From: Styela clava
Taxonomy: Eukaryota > Chordata > Ascidiacea > Stolidobranchia > Styelidae
NCBI RefSeq assembly: GCF_964204865.1
Contig: NC_135251.1
Coordinates: forward strand, 26,722,001-26,786,000
Direction: 5' to 3'
DNA length: 64,000 bases
Shown here: positions 12,471-24,794 of the stretch, in pieces
Position numbering within the stretch: position 1 is the first letter of the stretch
How the letters are laid out: each line of letters opens with the position of its first letter
Position numbers and translations under genes: made by a program
Notes under the pieces: generated by a model
The model's database searches: none
What the model was told of the DNA's origin: nothing
What the model saw: only the letters and a program-made list of their open reading frames with translations

Positions 12471-13633
12471 GATGGATCCGAGAGCTAATATCAATACTAT
12501 ATTCAATACTCTATCGCGATTTTGCAACATCGTCAAGACCAAAAATGCGAAAAGTTTGCTCATTGTGTTCGTAGATAGAATTTAGAATTGCATGGTATTC
12601 CACATACTGAAAGTGAGCGCCTTGACATAGTCTGAATAGATTTCTCAGAAAAATCAAATCAAAGAGCGGGATGACATATTATAATGAGACTTATTTATTA
12701 GCAAAAATAGCAACATTTCTACAATTAGGTAAAATTTGCCTAAATAGTATATCTTCACTTTGTATTAACCATAATGTGATAAATTTCGACAGAATTTCTT
12801 ATTTAATTCAATAAGGACGAATACTTGCGGACCCTTATTCGATTCGTAGGCTAGTTAAAAAGTAAAAATGTTTATTATAGTAACTTGACTTGATAAATAA
12901 TATTTAATCTTTCACCTTTGCAGGTATTATTGTTTTGTCTGAAGAAATTAGACTATGATCTAACGAAAGCGCTCTAACATAACTGATATTTCGTCAAAAT
13001 GGGTTATGGTATTCTTGTTTAAAATAATAAACTGTCGATAACCTTTAGCACCGAAGCCCTACAACAGGCACAAGTATACGCAGTGAAGTGTAAACTCAGA
13101 GAGTGTGATATTTGCTGTATCCACATTAATAATATGAATTTCAATCAAAAAATGGCATGAATAAGTGGAGATTCAGCTTACCCGCTTCGTAGATTTATAG
13201 TCATTAGTATCTCTGTGAACTACATATTCTAATGCTATTATTGTTCATTGTAACAAAAACAAGCGCATTCGAAATTATAAGCTTCTCGTTTTTACTTCTT
13301 TGAAAAAAAAATGTAGACGTCAGGTTGTTTGATATAAGATAGGTTGAAACCTAATAGCATTTCAAAAGCAGAAACGAATATTAAAACCTGATAAACGAAG
13401 TTTAAACCTGATCGGAAGCTCTTGAAGTTTTATATATATATTCTTTCAATATAAGTGATGTGCGACGTTTCACTAAAAATATAAAATTAGATCTAACAAC
13501 CACCAAGCACGGATGGATATACGACACTATTTCAATATTTTGTGTGACCTATTCAGAAGTCTCTATTGAGTTGCTATGCAGACATGATAGATAGATTGAT
13601 TCTAATGAGCTACGTTAGACGTTTAGCCTATAA
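12471..13633. other. Intergenic DNA, paralogous to DNA downstream of gene 2
   Basis: No gene seen. The segment around 13040-13110 (ending GTGTAAACTCAGAGAG) resembles 22390-22460 after gene 2, and 12605-12700 resembles 33726-33815 in the right duplicate. These matches mark it as part of the repeated unit. Confidence 0.6.
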
Positions 13634-14188
13634 CAGTGCCCTTCAACCGGGTATAAGGTATATCCAAGTGTATACCGGAGCATAAGTAATACAACTGATA
13701 AACGGTATACGAAGGGTGTACAGCTCAAGTCAGGGATTCTAAACTTTAATATAATAAATTAAAATTATAAAATAATCAATTGGAGACAACAATGCAAACG
13801 TGGCGCACGTGAAAAATAAAAGGCATTTACCCAACGAACCTACTTGAGTAGATTGTTACATCACAATTTATCTAGATAATGCAGGCACGTGTCTGGGGTT
13901 GATGATTTCAGCTGTCATGCACGTGGCTTGATTTACGTTGAGCACTATTCCCGCTGGCGCTAGGGCCGTCAGTCAAATTTAGACCTTTTACTTTACAACT
14001 TAGACAGTAGACCAATAGATTGCATGGTTATATTGCAGTATCGTCAGTTTTAGTTTTTTTTTTACATTCTGTGCTTAAAATTCAATGTTTATTTAAGCTT
14101 TAAATAAACATTGGTATTTGTAAAGTATACAAAGTTCTTGAAAAATTATAAAAAGATACATCACTGTGAAAAAGGTTGAAGAATACTG
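13634..14188. mobile_element. hAT MITE with perfect 8-bp TSD and visible empty sites
   Basis: The left end is CAGTGCCCTTCAACCGG and the right end GGTTGAAGAATACTG, an imperfect inverted pair. GCCTATAA flanks it at 13626-13633 and 14189-14196. The paralogous spacers read AGCCTATAATATTATGG at about 23224 and a one-base variant near 34553, each a pre-insertion site with a single copy of the 8-mer. The insertion therefore happened in this repeat unit only. No transposase remains in the 555 bp. Confidence 0.92.
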
Positions 14189-15941
14189 GCCTATAATATT
14201 AAGAAATTCTGATTGCGTGTAGATTTTATAGTGGAGTTTACATTCCCCTTTATTATTTCAAAATATTTGCATCCAAGGTTTGCGGGTATGTTAGAATTGT
14301 GCACCTAAATATAACAACATTTACTAATAAATGATCATTCAAGTTTAGAAAGTGTGTTCAACATCAACTATAATTGAGATAATTAAGAAAGTAGCAGCTA
14401 ATCTGGGATCAAAAAATCCGAAACAATGAAACGATGTCCCACAGGAATCAAGGAAAGTATAATAGCAATCAAATTTGCTAAGTGAATTCAAATTTGTCGA
14501 TGTGAACAATTTGGCAAAAAGGATGATTGTTCCATATCATTCATATTTATTTCAATTTTTTTTTTGTGAAGCTATAAAGAGCAAATAGAAATGCAATAAA
14601 GTCGTCAAAACTGCTGCAGAATAAAGTAAATATTACCATTTGCCCAAAATCGAGAAATCGCAATGGGAAGAATATCATTCTGGTTTGAAACGTATGCATG
14701 TATATTCGAAGCTCGTGGTTTTTTAATATTTTCCTTATTGCACTAAATTATAATACAGTTTTGAGTAGTTTGAGGCTAATCAATCGTCATTGTAATCGAG
14801 TGCTTCCGCAGTATGCAGCCTACCAAAAAATATTGCAAAATGTGAAGTTTGAATATTTGAAATGTGGAGCATATTCAGCCTTACGTCAGCATACCTATAG
14901 AAGTTTGCGATTGTATTACAATGTTCGGTATTCATTTAGTAGTCGAGTTTAATTTGCATTATAATATAAATTACCAAACAAGCTATCTGGAACAAAATGT
15001 TTAAAATTTTAGACCAGCATTCGCTTTTATCTATAGCAAAGAAATTGCGAGAATTAAAGAAAAGAACCAGGTATCACCATGAGATGAAGTAGAAATAGAT
15101 TTACAGTATTTAGGTATTTAGGCAGAAACCAGTTAGAACGAAACAACTGTGAAAAATATGATGCATAAAAGTTTGAAATATTTCTGGTTCGAGATAGAGA
15201 AATTTTGCAATTATACACATATCGTGTTAATGTGTAAGTTACACATACACCAGTAACCGAGACGAAAAATATCATACTAGGTAATAACGAGTTTTGAACT
15301 GAATATATTTATCACATATACATAAATTCGTGCAATGAAGAGTATTGGAATTGGCATCATATAATTTTGTTTAATATAACCTTGACTGTTGATATTACTC
15401 TTGTTGTCGACATGTATATTTCTATTTTATGACCTTATATGCTCAAACAAAATAACATTTTGTGTCCAATGTATCCAATCAAGAAGCATTTATTGCAACA
15501 ATAGAAAAAATGAAACTGTACATCTGACGAGTTTTTGAGTTAAATGAATTCACTCAATATAATGTATTGATGGTATGAACCCTATAAAACTCACTTAGGT
15601 TCCTCGATCAGAAATGTTTAATTTATGAGAATTTTGACAACATTATGAATAAGTTTAGGGTGAACTTGTCTACTTGGTGTGCTGAGCTCCATTTTATCCT
15701 ATAATTTATCACGCATCTTAGTCTATTCTCATTAAAATGAGGTTTAAAAAATCAAAGCCTTATCAAATCTCATATTTTAAATTAAACGGTAACATATTGA
15801 TACACATAGATCAGATATTATCTAGTCACTGTAGTGTAAAGTTTGAGGTTTATGAGTAATGCTGATCGTTTAGGTAATTAATCAATTTACGGAATTTTTA
15901 ATATTAACCATGGAAATTTTATTTTTAGAAAGCCTAAAACT
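14189..15941. other. Intergenic region upstream of gene 2
   Basis: No gene is supported. The segment 15470-15540 (AATGTATCCAATCAAGAAGC) matches 33138-33200 before the exon-1 relic, and 15780-15941 matches 33430-33606. This is the shared 5' flank of the array genes. A possible 5' UTR acceptor (TTTTTAG) lies 14 bases before the gene 2 ATG. Confidence 0.55.
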
Positions 15942-18900
15942 ATGCCGACTCAATGTAACCAAAGAGTTATAATTCTTTCTGTGGTCGCAGCTGTTATTAG
16001 TCTGAGTATTGGAGTGATCATCGGTTATTTTGGTAGGGGTGGTGGTTCGAGTCATCAAACATCGGAAGCAGATACGAGAGCGAGTAAAATGATAATGGAT
16101 GAAATAAAGGAGGCGAATATTGAGCAAAATTTAATGTCAGTACCTTCTTGTAATTAAAATGTACATTGTTTTTATTTTCACACTGATCTTAATGTTATTC
16201 TTTTAAATTCTTATTGATATATAGGTTCTGAAAATGCAATGCTAACGATGGATATAAGAAACATGGCAGCCATTTTTTCTGAGACACATCCGATAAAGAG
16301 AAAGCCTTTACTGCATATTTCAAATCGAAAGATTATATTTTTTGCCCCAAAGAAATTGATAACAAATCTTAATCAGACGCCGTATTTCATACTCATTCTC
16401 AACGTGGTTACGAGAATATGCAGAATTATTCTAATTCGTACATGTATTGCAGGAAATTGACTGCAAAACCACATATAGCCGGAAGAGATGTCGATGAGGT
16501 CGAGCTCGTAGAATTTGTAGCAAACAGTTGGCGAGATTCTGGCCTAACTGTTGAAATCCATCCATATAACGTATTGCTGTCTTATCCGAATCAGGAAGAT
16601 TCTAATTCCCTTGCGATAAAATTAAAAAATGGTGAGTAATTCAAATTGCCTAAATTATTGAATATGCTAATTAATTTATTGTACTTTGGCACATCCCCTT
16701 AGCAAGTTTTTTTTTAAGCTGAGAACCATATTCGGTCAATTGATTTTGTGCACTTGGTAACACACATGATTGAACTAAGGCATATAAAAATGAATTCCAT
16801 TTCTGATTGATAGATAATGATTCTCGGAAAATCTTTTTTCACAGGAACTCTTGTTAGTAAAAGTCATCCAACCGAAGCTATATTGGATCCCTCACAAGAT
16901 AAACCAGGCGTGGTCAATCCGTTCAATGCTTATGCCGCAAAAGGTGATCCAGAGGTATCAAATTCTTAATTTTCTTTAGCCGTAATTATCTGACAGGTAA
17001 TTTTATATATCAAATAGACCACCGTGAAATATACATACGAAGGTAATGTTACATCTAATATCTCAAAGTGTGCATTTTAGTCTAGCTGACTATTTTAAAT
17101 ATTTGACACTGGGTAGTTCCATTAGGACAAAGATTATATTGTTATTCGAAATTAATTATCAGTTAAAACATTTTTTTCTAATTCAACAGTATTTTCTCGA
17201 TCTGATTTTAATTTTATCACCATTCAAACAAGAGAGCAATCTTCAAATATATGGACACGTAAACCAGAGCGAAGCAGTACTTACCTTTAACGTTACCGGT
17301 ACCTTCAAAAAAGTTTTCAGTAGTAAGGATTTTCAGAAGCAGCCGTCACGTTTGGCGGAACTGCTTGAAATAAATGTCAAAACAATGTTCCCATGCGTAA
17401 AAGTTAAAACAGTGAAATTTTGAATGAAATAGCAGATCTCATCGGATTCATAGGAAATTTCGAAATAAATGAAAGTAATAGCCTTGTGGAAAAAAATTCA
17501 TCTTCAACCACGGAAAATTTCGAAGCAATTGGTCCAGTAATCCGAGAGAAAAGCGACTTTTTTATAACGTGTCAAAGAACAAGCATAGGAACAACAACGA
17601 AAATACCAAAACCCTTCAACTGTATATTACTATATTTTAATTGCCCTATTTTTTGCATTATTGCAGGGGGATATTGTGTACGTAAATTATGGCACAATCC
17701 AGGACTTCATCTTCATCAATAGAACTAAGTCTATCGATCTTACTGGAAAAATCTGCATAGCTCGTTATGGAAAAATATTTAGAGGAGATAAAGGTAATTT
17801 CTCACATAAAGTCACATTTGTTGCACATTTAAAAAAATTTCGAATTTTTTTAATTTTCTGTATCTTGGAATGTTGTTTCTACGATGTTCAAGCAATTCAA
17901 AACTCAAAACACTGCACATTTTTATAACATCATACTCTGACTTAAATATACCTAAATAAATGTTATTCTTATCAATATTATAAACTATCTCTGATATTTT
18001 CTAATATCATGATAAACCCAAATTTTATTAAAATTATACGAATTTATAAATTTCTTCAATTAAATGTATACATTTCTCTAATTGCCAGCATTACACGCCG
18101 GACAATACAAATGTGCAGGATTAATATTATATTCCGACCCGGCGGATTATGCAGTGGCGGGACAAGGAGTCTATCCCGATACTTGGTATTTGCCAGGAAC
18201 TGGGGCACAACGTGGGACATTATTCAAAGATGAAGGAGATCCTCTCACTATGCATTATCCATCTATAGGTAAAATTAACTCGATTTCTAAATTCTTTATA
18301 CTACCGGCGATATAAGCGTCAGAAGCAATACCAATTTTCAATATCTTCCATTTCGATGTTGCGCAACTCTTGTGTCTGCATATTGCAACGAACGTTGTTA
18401 GTCTGAACTTATATGAACTCGTTTTATATAGAACTTGGTATTTGATTTCGCGTAAATAGTATAAAAATGTCAATTCTTTAGCCAGTACTGTGATACAATT
18501 TGGACTTATGCTACTTCAAATAATAATAATAGCACAATATCAATCATTTACAGACACTGCGTGGAGAATAAACGAAGAAGATGCGAATCTTCCAAGAATA
18601 CCTGTGACACCTGTTGGATATGATGACGCAATAATGTACCTGATGCATATGGGAGGCGAAGAAGTGGAAGAAAGTTGGAAAGGAGGTTTGAATATAACAT
18701 ATAGATACGGACCCGGGTTCCAAGGAAAGCATACCACAAGGTACGTTTCTGATTAAATAATCAAGGACAGTAGAATAATTTTGATGGAATTGCACTCAAA
18801 TAGTTTTTTCAACGAGCATTATTTATTCATTATTTAGACGAGTATTTCTAGGTAGGAACTGGGTAACTAACAATACAATATAATAAATGGAAAAAAATAA

Positions 18901-21900
18901 TACTCTATCGTTAATATACGATTATCGACAAACAGAATTATTTATTTTCATTGTTTATTTAGAATTTTTAATATTTCTGCAACCAGTTTTATTTTGAATT
19001 TTTGATTAGCTTTTCATATTTTTTTGTTTTTGCAAATCCTAAATTTTACGCTTCATTCTAGTAAGATGTCAATGCATGTTACAACCGCAAATGAAAGAAA
19101 AACAGCTCATAATGTTATCGGTTATATTCGAGGAACTATTGAACCTGGTATGTTTAATTTATTATTGTACACTTAATTAATTTTTTTACATGACAAATAT
19201 CCAAGCTCGATGAACAGATAAACCTTTATGGGTTAGTACTTTTTAAACACCACATGTTCAGTTCACAGTTTCAAGCCGGGAAATCAGTCAATATGGCAAT
19301 TGAAATGTGTATTTAATTTTTGATTTTAAAATAATTGGACCTTCATTTGTAACAGATCGATACGTACTCTTTGGAAACCACCGAGATGCATGGGTGTTTG
19401 GTGCCATGGATCCATCGTCAGGAACTGCTGCTATGCTGGAAATTTCGAGAGCAATTGGTGCGGCCGCAAAGAATGGATGGAAACCACGCCGAACAATTGT
19501 ATTCTGCAGCTGGGGAGCTGAGGAATATGGAATGATCGGATCTTCTGAATGGGTTGAAGTATGTTCAATTAAAATATATTATTGAGACATATCATCAATT
19601 ACCTTAATCCATGAGATACCTCAAGTTTTTGCCGCATTATTTTTGATTCGGTAATATTTCACGGGACGCGTTGATCCAAAATAACGCGGAAGCAGTTTTT
19701 AGATGAAACCTATTTTTTGCATGCATGTTCGGTGTTCCAATATCAAGCAACAAACTCCCATTTTGTGATTATTTGACTAATGTTAGTGTTCAAAAGTAGT
19801 TATGCAGCATTGAAAAATATTTCAGACTAAAAACAATTTTTAAAAAATATGGGATTAAAAATTAAAATATTCAAAAAGCCTTTTCAATTTTTAATTTTAC
19901 AGGAATTTCAGAAAGTTTTGGGTTCACGATCAATTGCATACATTAATGCTGATACGCTTGTTAACGGAGGGTACAGTTTTGATGCTGGCGGTTCTCCAAG
20001 TATTAAGAATGCAGTTTTTGAAGCAGCAAAACTCGTGACTAATCCTAACCCAAATGAAATATCCATGGGAAGAAAAACTGTATACGATACATGGGCTTAT
20101 ACAAATGGAGGGAACGAACCTGAGTAAGCATCCCAGTTTACTTATTTGTCTCCAAGACTTAGACATTCCAGTAATTTTTGTTATATTTATACTTATTCAT
20201 CGCGACCCTATTTTGTAAAATTTGCAGATTTTCAACACTTGGATCAGGTAGTGACTACACAATGTTCTTGCAGCTCACTGGCACTACAGTAATGAATGCA
20301 AATTACATATTTGATTCGGTGAGTAAATCTCAAAATGACAAATTTATTTTAGATATCAATAGATATTTAATTTAAAGTAGTTGTATATTTCTTTTTCTGT
20401 AAAAATGTGAGAAAAACCTATAATGAATTGATTTTTTTTTAGAGAATTGGTATCCCCGGCTATCCAGTGTACCATTCCGTGTATGAAACATTCGATTTTG
20501 TTAAAAATTTTGTGGATCCAAATTTCCTCAATCATCAAGCAGCGGCGAGAGTTTTAGCGGAATTGACAAGAAATTTGGCGGACTCGCCAGTTTTGCCTTT
20601 GAGCGCTGTAGATTATGCAACAAAAATGAATGCTGATAAAAACGCAATGTTGAATATTTATAAACAAAATCTGACTGATCATTGCATGGATCCAAGTAAG
20701 TACATATACCAGTTTTATGATACAGATAAATTTTGATAATTTATTTATTTTGATAAGAAATTCTGCCAATAGGTGTAATGTTTTGTGTTTACGAACAACT
20801 CAAACATACTCATAAATTATATATGTCTTCTCCACTTTGGTCATTTCAGCATTACTCGACGACGCCGTCGCAAATTTTACCACAGCAGCAACGAATCTTC
20901 ATAAAAGAATTAACAATCTCGATCTGACAGAGTAAGATGAATGTATATTATTAACACTATATTTATCTAAACGTAGCGGCGATTAACTGATTATCCGACT
21001 TCCGACGATAATCCGCTTCCAATCCTCCTTCCAACGAACCAACCGTGACATAGCTGAAATTGCGTCTTTGTCGGAAACGGAGTGGACCTATAGATCGTTT
21101 TTTATTGTTGTTGTGCTTGTTCTTTATTATTTATTCTTCTTCCTATTGTTACGAAAAAATCGCCTTTACCTTTAAATTAATGAAAAGAATGATTTGAAAT
21201 TACTAGTCGTTAAAGTGATTAAAGATTGCATTTTTCGCAAGAAGTTTATATTTTATTTATTTCAAATATTCCTGTGAGCTCTATGAAATTAATTGTTTCG
21301 TGGGCTATGATGTCATCAAAATTTGCGCACCTGACGGCGGTTCCGCCAACACATATCAGCGAATGTCGTTCGCAGCGAACGTCGTCGGATCTCGAGTAGG
21401 TTGTCGTGCTTTCATTATATTTATTGTCCTTATTAAAAATTGGAGTTTAGGCATAACCTTGTTTTGTAATTTAATTAAGATTTACTCACTGAAGCAATTT
21501 TATTGTAGAAAATGAAACCCTTAATCAAACTCAAACTGGGTAAACTATTTCTATAACTTGTAAAGAGTGCTTGATGGAGTAACAGATCTGGTGTTGATAT
21601 CATATGTATATATGTATTTTCAGTGCACTAGCCGTAAGAGCAATCAATGATCAACTTATGCAACTTGAACAAGCATTCATCGATAAACAAGGAATAGAAG
21701 GAAGGACCCAGTTTAGGTAATAACAATTTTTCTTCCATTCTGAAAAGACGTTCATAAGTACATACATTGTTGTAAAAGGTATTTTTCATTGGAAATTTTC
21801 TTTATGTCATGTTTTCATTCACCAAACCCAACGTTTATTATATATGGAACTTAATGACATTGTTTTTATTTGTGTGATTATATATATTATTTAGTCACGT

Positions 21901-22220
21901 GATATACGCTCCAAGTCTCCACAATACGTATGGAGGAGCAGCATTCCCTGGACTTGTTGACTCGATGTTTGAAATCAACGCTGACCCAGATCCAGAGGCA
22001 AGATGGAAAAAGGTAACTCACCTGAATATTTATATGAATGGTATTTATTTCTGCAATTTTATTACCTTTGAAAAATAGAATTACACTAAAATAATATGAA
22101 AGCTGAAAAATATTTGATTTTCAGGTCCGTCGACAATATGCTATCCTCCTATACCACATCGGTTCGGCGTCATCGACACTGAGAGATGTTGTACCAATCA
22201 AGGGATATTCAAACGTTTAG
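15942..22220 (+). CDS. NAALADL1: NAALADL1-like M28B zinc metallopeptidase, complete (gene 2, 739 aa)
   Basis: Exons: 15942-16135, 16453-16631, 16845-16954, 17667-17793, 18089-18268, 18554-18740, 19062-19147, 19356-19558, 19903-20123, 20228-20318, 20443-20695, 20850-20931, 21624-21716, 21895-22012, 22125-22220 (2220 nt). Every exon has exactly the length of its gene 1 counterpart, and only a few residues differ per exon. The transmembrane helix is at about residues 9-31. Zinc ligands His363, Asp373, Glu411, Asp439, His537 and catalytic Glu410 are present. The pocket changes match gene 1 (Thr247, Asn519, Asn521, Thr680). It looks functional: no stops, frameshifts or damaged splice sites. Intron 3 carries about 370 bp of foreign coding-like sequence. 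Exons 9-15 have a second copy 10.3 kb downstream. The ATG aligns with that of gene 1. Confidence 0.95.
17228..17600 (+). pseudogene. Coding-like insert in gene 2 intron 3, possible SEA-like fragment
   Basis: Gene 1 intron 3 lacks this segment; the flanking intron sequence resumes on both sides. It opens in one frame with [20 protein letters not shown], then [10 protein letters not shown], and stops at 17423. The next frame continues with [16 protein letters not shown] and a Ser/Thr-rich tail. The pattern 'F.GTF...', about 35 residues, then a hydrophobic strand and a Ser/Thr-rich stretch is reminiscent of a SEA domain before a mucin-like stalk. That is a weak resemblance judged by eye. A related fragment lies at 12256-12470 on the other strand. 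It is intronic and frameshifted, so probably not expressed as protein. Confidence 0.45.
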
Positions 22221-24794
22221 TGTAACTAAAACGAGTTGACTCAATGTAATTTTGTGATATATATTTGTAAATTGATTCCAAAATGAATTTACATATTTAA
22301 AAGGTAATCCCGTAGTATGTGAACCAAGATCACGGACACCGGAACGTAGTATGTGTACCAGGTTAAGGTTAGGCTTTAACGCAACTGTTGATAACCTTAA
22401 GCACTGAATCCCTTCAGCAGGCATAAGTATACACAGTGAAATAGAAAATTAGAGAGGGTGACTTTTGCTGAATCCATATTGATTGATAAAGATAGATTGA
22501 AACCTAATAGCATTTTAAAAGCAGAAACGGATATTGAAACTAATTTTAAAACCTGATCAGAAGCTCTTGAAGTTATATATATATTCTTTCAATTTACGTG
22601 AGGTGCGGCGTTTCATTAGAAATATAAAATTAGATCTAACAGCAACCAAGCACGAATGGATATACGGAACTATTTCAATATTTTTTGTGACCTATTTTGA
22701 AGTCTTTGTTGAGTTGCTAGGCAGACATGATAGGGTGATTTTAAGAAGCTACGTTGGACAGTCTATAATATTATGGAATTGTGATTGCGAGTAGACTCCG
22801 TGATGGAGTTTGCATTCCCCTTCAATATTTCAAAATATTTGCATCAACAGGCATCCTCATGTTGTCGACATCTATATTTCTACTTCAATGGCCTTATATG
22901 CTCAAACGAAACAAAATTTTTAAATTACCCCGAGAAAATTTACAATCAGATGCACACGCCTTTCATAAATAATAAGCTCTGATTTACGGTACTTGCCACG
23001 TTCAAGAACATTGATTACGTAATAATGTCTTCGGTAGAGCCTGTCGTGATTTCGATAAACACTGTAAAAGCATGACATCAAAATTTTACTTCAAATCAAA
23101 GTGCGAGCTTAAAGTTGTCTCACTGTCCCCCTAAAATCGCTTCGCGGACCCTTAAGCGACTGCGGACCACAGTTTGAGAACCAATGTGATAGAGTGATAT
23201 TAAGAAGCTACGTTAGACGTTCAGCCTATAATATTATGGAGTTCTGATTGCGAGTAGACTCCATATAGTGAAGTTTGCATACCCTCTTAATATTTCAAAA
23301 TATTTCCATCCACATGTATGCGAATATATTAGAATTGTACACTTAAATATAACAGCATTCCCATAAAAAGGATCATTCAAGTTTTAAAAGTGTGTTGGAG
23401 ATCAACCATAATTGAGATAATTAAAAATGTAGCGGGTATTCTGGGATCAAAAAATCCGACACAATAAAACGAAGGCTTACAGGAAACAACGGAAGATATA
23501 ATAGCAATAAAATTTGCTAAGTAAGTTCAAACTTTGTCTTACCTAGTATGTGTAATTTATTCGCTGAAGGGAGAAAGGCAATTGCTCTCTCTATTCTGCA
23601 CATGAATTTTCAAAATACAAATTTGACACATTCAAAGATTTAAAGAGTTTGAAATGTCAAAAATATGTCGATGAGGATATTTCTCTGATATTGTTTAAAA
23701 ACAGTCCACGAGCAAAGCATTGCTTAGTTATATAATACGATATGCTTTTTACTCGTTGGAATTCACATTGAAGTAGCAACAAAAAATTACAAACTTTATT
23801 GTGCAATATAAAACATCAAATTCAAACATTGTATTAATTGTCATGCATTGCAATTGAATCTGAGTGTATATTCAAGCCAAATGGTTGCACATAACACACC
23901 TTGTGCACGGTGTAATAAACTGCGTGGACAATGCTTTCCGTATGTAAAAGCTTTTTAAGTAGGCCCTATCAATTGAATTAGGCCGTGAAAACATTCCATG
24001 AATTTATAAAACTTCCGATACCCACAAGAATAACAAAATATTTACATCGGATTGGATGGCCTTCTTTAATTTATTGTTTCGATCTGTTTGAGAACAGATA
24101 TTCGTGGTTTCTTGAGTTCACGCTTTAGCTGTGCGGACAGGAAATCAGCCAATTTCTCAATTGTTGTCATCTATTTTCATTCTTGAACATGGGATTATCA
24201 TTCCCATGGGTATAGCGCGGAAAACGTCCCATGAGGTGGGTGGTATGGGAAAGTACACAAGATATTTTCAATGGCAATATTATTACGTAATCTATGTCCC
24301 TGACTGTTATACTTTTTACCTTCCAAAAGATGTATATATCTAAATTTGTTTAGGGCGGGATACCATATAGATCAGACATGGGTAAAGTACGGCCCGCGGG
24401 CCAAATCTGGCACGGAATTTGTTGAGATTGTGATTAAATTTAGTTTTGACACGAGGGTTGTTGTTTTCCACTGTTGCTTTTGTAACACTGTAAATATTAT
24501 TCATAAAATGTAACTTTTTACGTCACACTTACATGGCCCGCCAGTCTAGGTAGGCAAAATTTTTGGCCCCTTGTTCAAAAACCTTGTCCACCCCTGATAT
24601 AGATGCACACATATTTTCATTTAAGATTATTTACCATGATTGGCCGAGGAATTGCCATGCCATGAGATGGATGAAACAAGCATAAATTGCCATGCGAAGA
24701 GATCGGACGGAAAATATGTCTCATGGACAAGCTTTCTCATTCTAATTATGGTTTTACAATCGTTTGGCTGTTTTATTTGTCCTTTTTAGTACAG
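22221..24794. other. Spacer between gene 2 and gene 3 with MITE and hAT remnants
   Basis: No gene is supported. 22302-22380 is one arm of the palindromic MITE seen at 11893. About 23100-23184 is the right half of a hAT element (ending GTTTGAGAACCAATG) whose left half is present only in the duplicate (34053-34513). Spacer sequence occurs twice here (22727-22870 and 23186-23330), marking the position of a lost gene unit. 23401-24794 has no counterpart in genes 1 or 2 but is repeated at 34727-36120 without net length change. Confidence 0.65.
24373..24596. mobile_element. hAT MITE, 224 bp, perfect 8-bp TSD
   Basis: Starts CAGACATGGGTAAAG and ends CCTTGTCCACCCCTG, imperfect inverted termini, with CGGCCCGCGGGCC just inside. 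ATATAGAT flanks both sides (24365-24372, 24597-24604). No coding capacity. The duplicate copy is at 35699-35922. Confidence 0.92.

Noticed and set aside
21300-21515. 71-codon frame in gene 2 intron 12 and its copy at 31602-31817
   Set aside because: Lies wholly in an intron, with a small GC-rich inverted motif (GGCGGTTCCGCC) in it. Probably an intronic insertion rather than a gene.
24131-24343. 70-codon frame with an identical protein at 35457-35669
   Set aside because: The identity is explained by the segmental duplication, which is equally conserved outside the frame. It is not evidence of coding.
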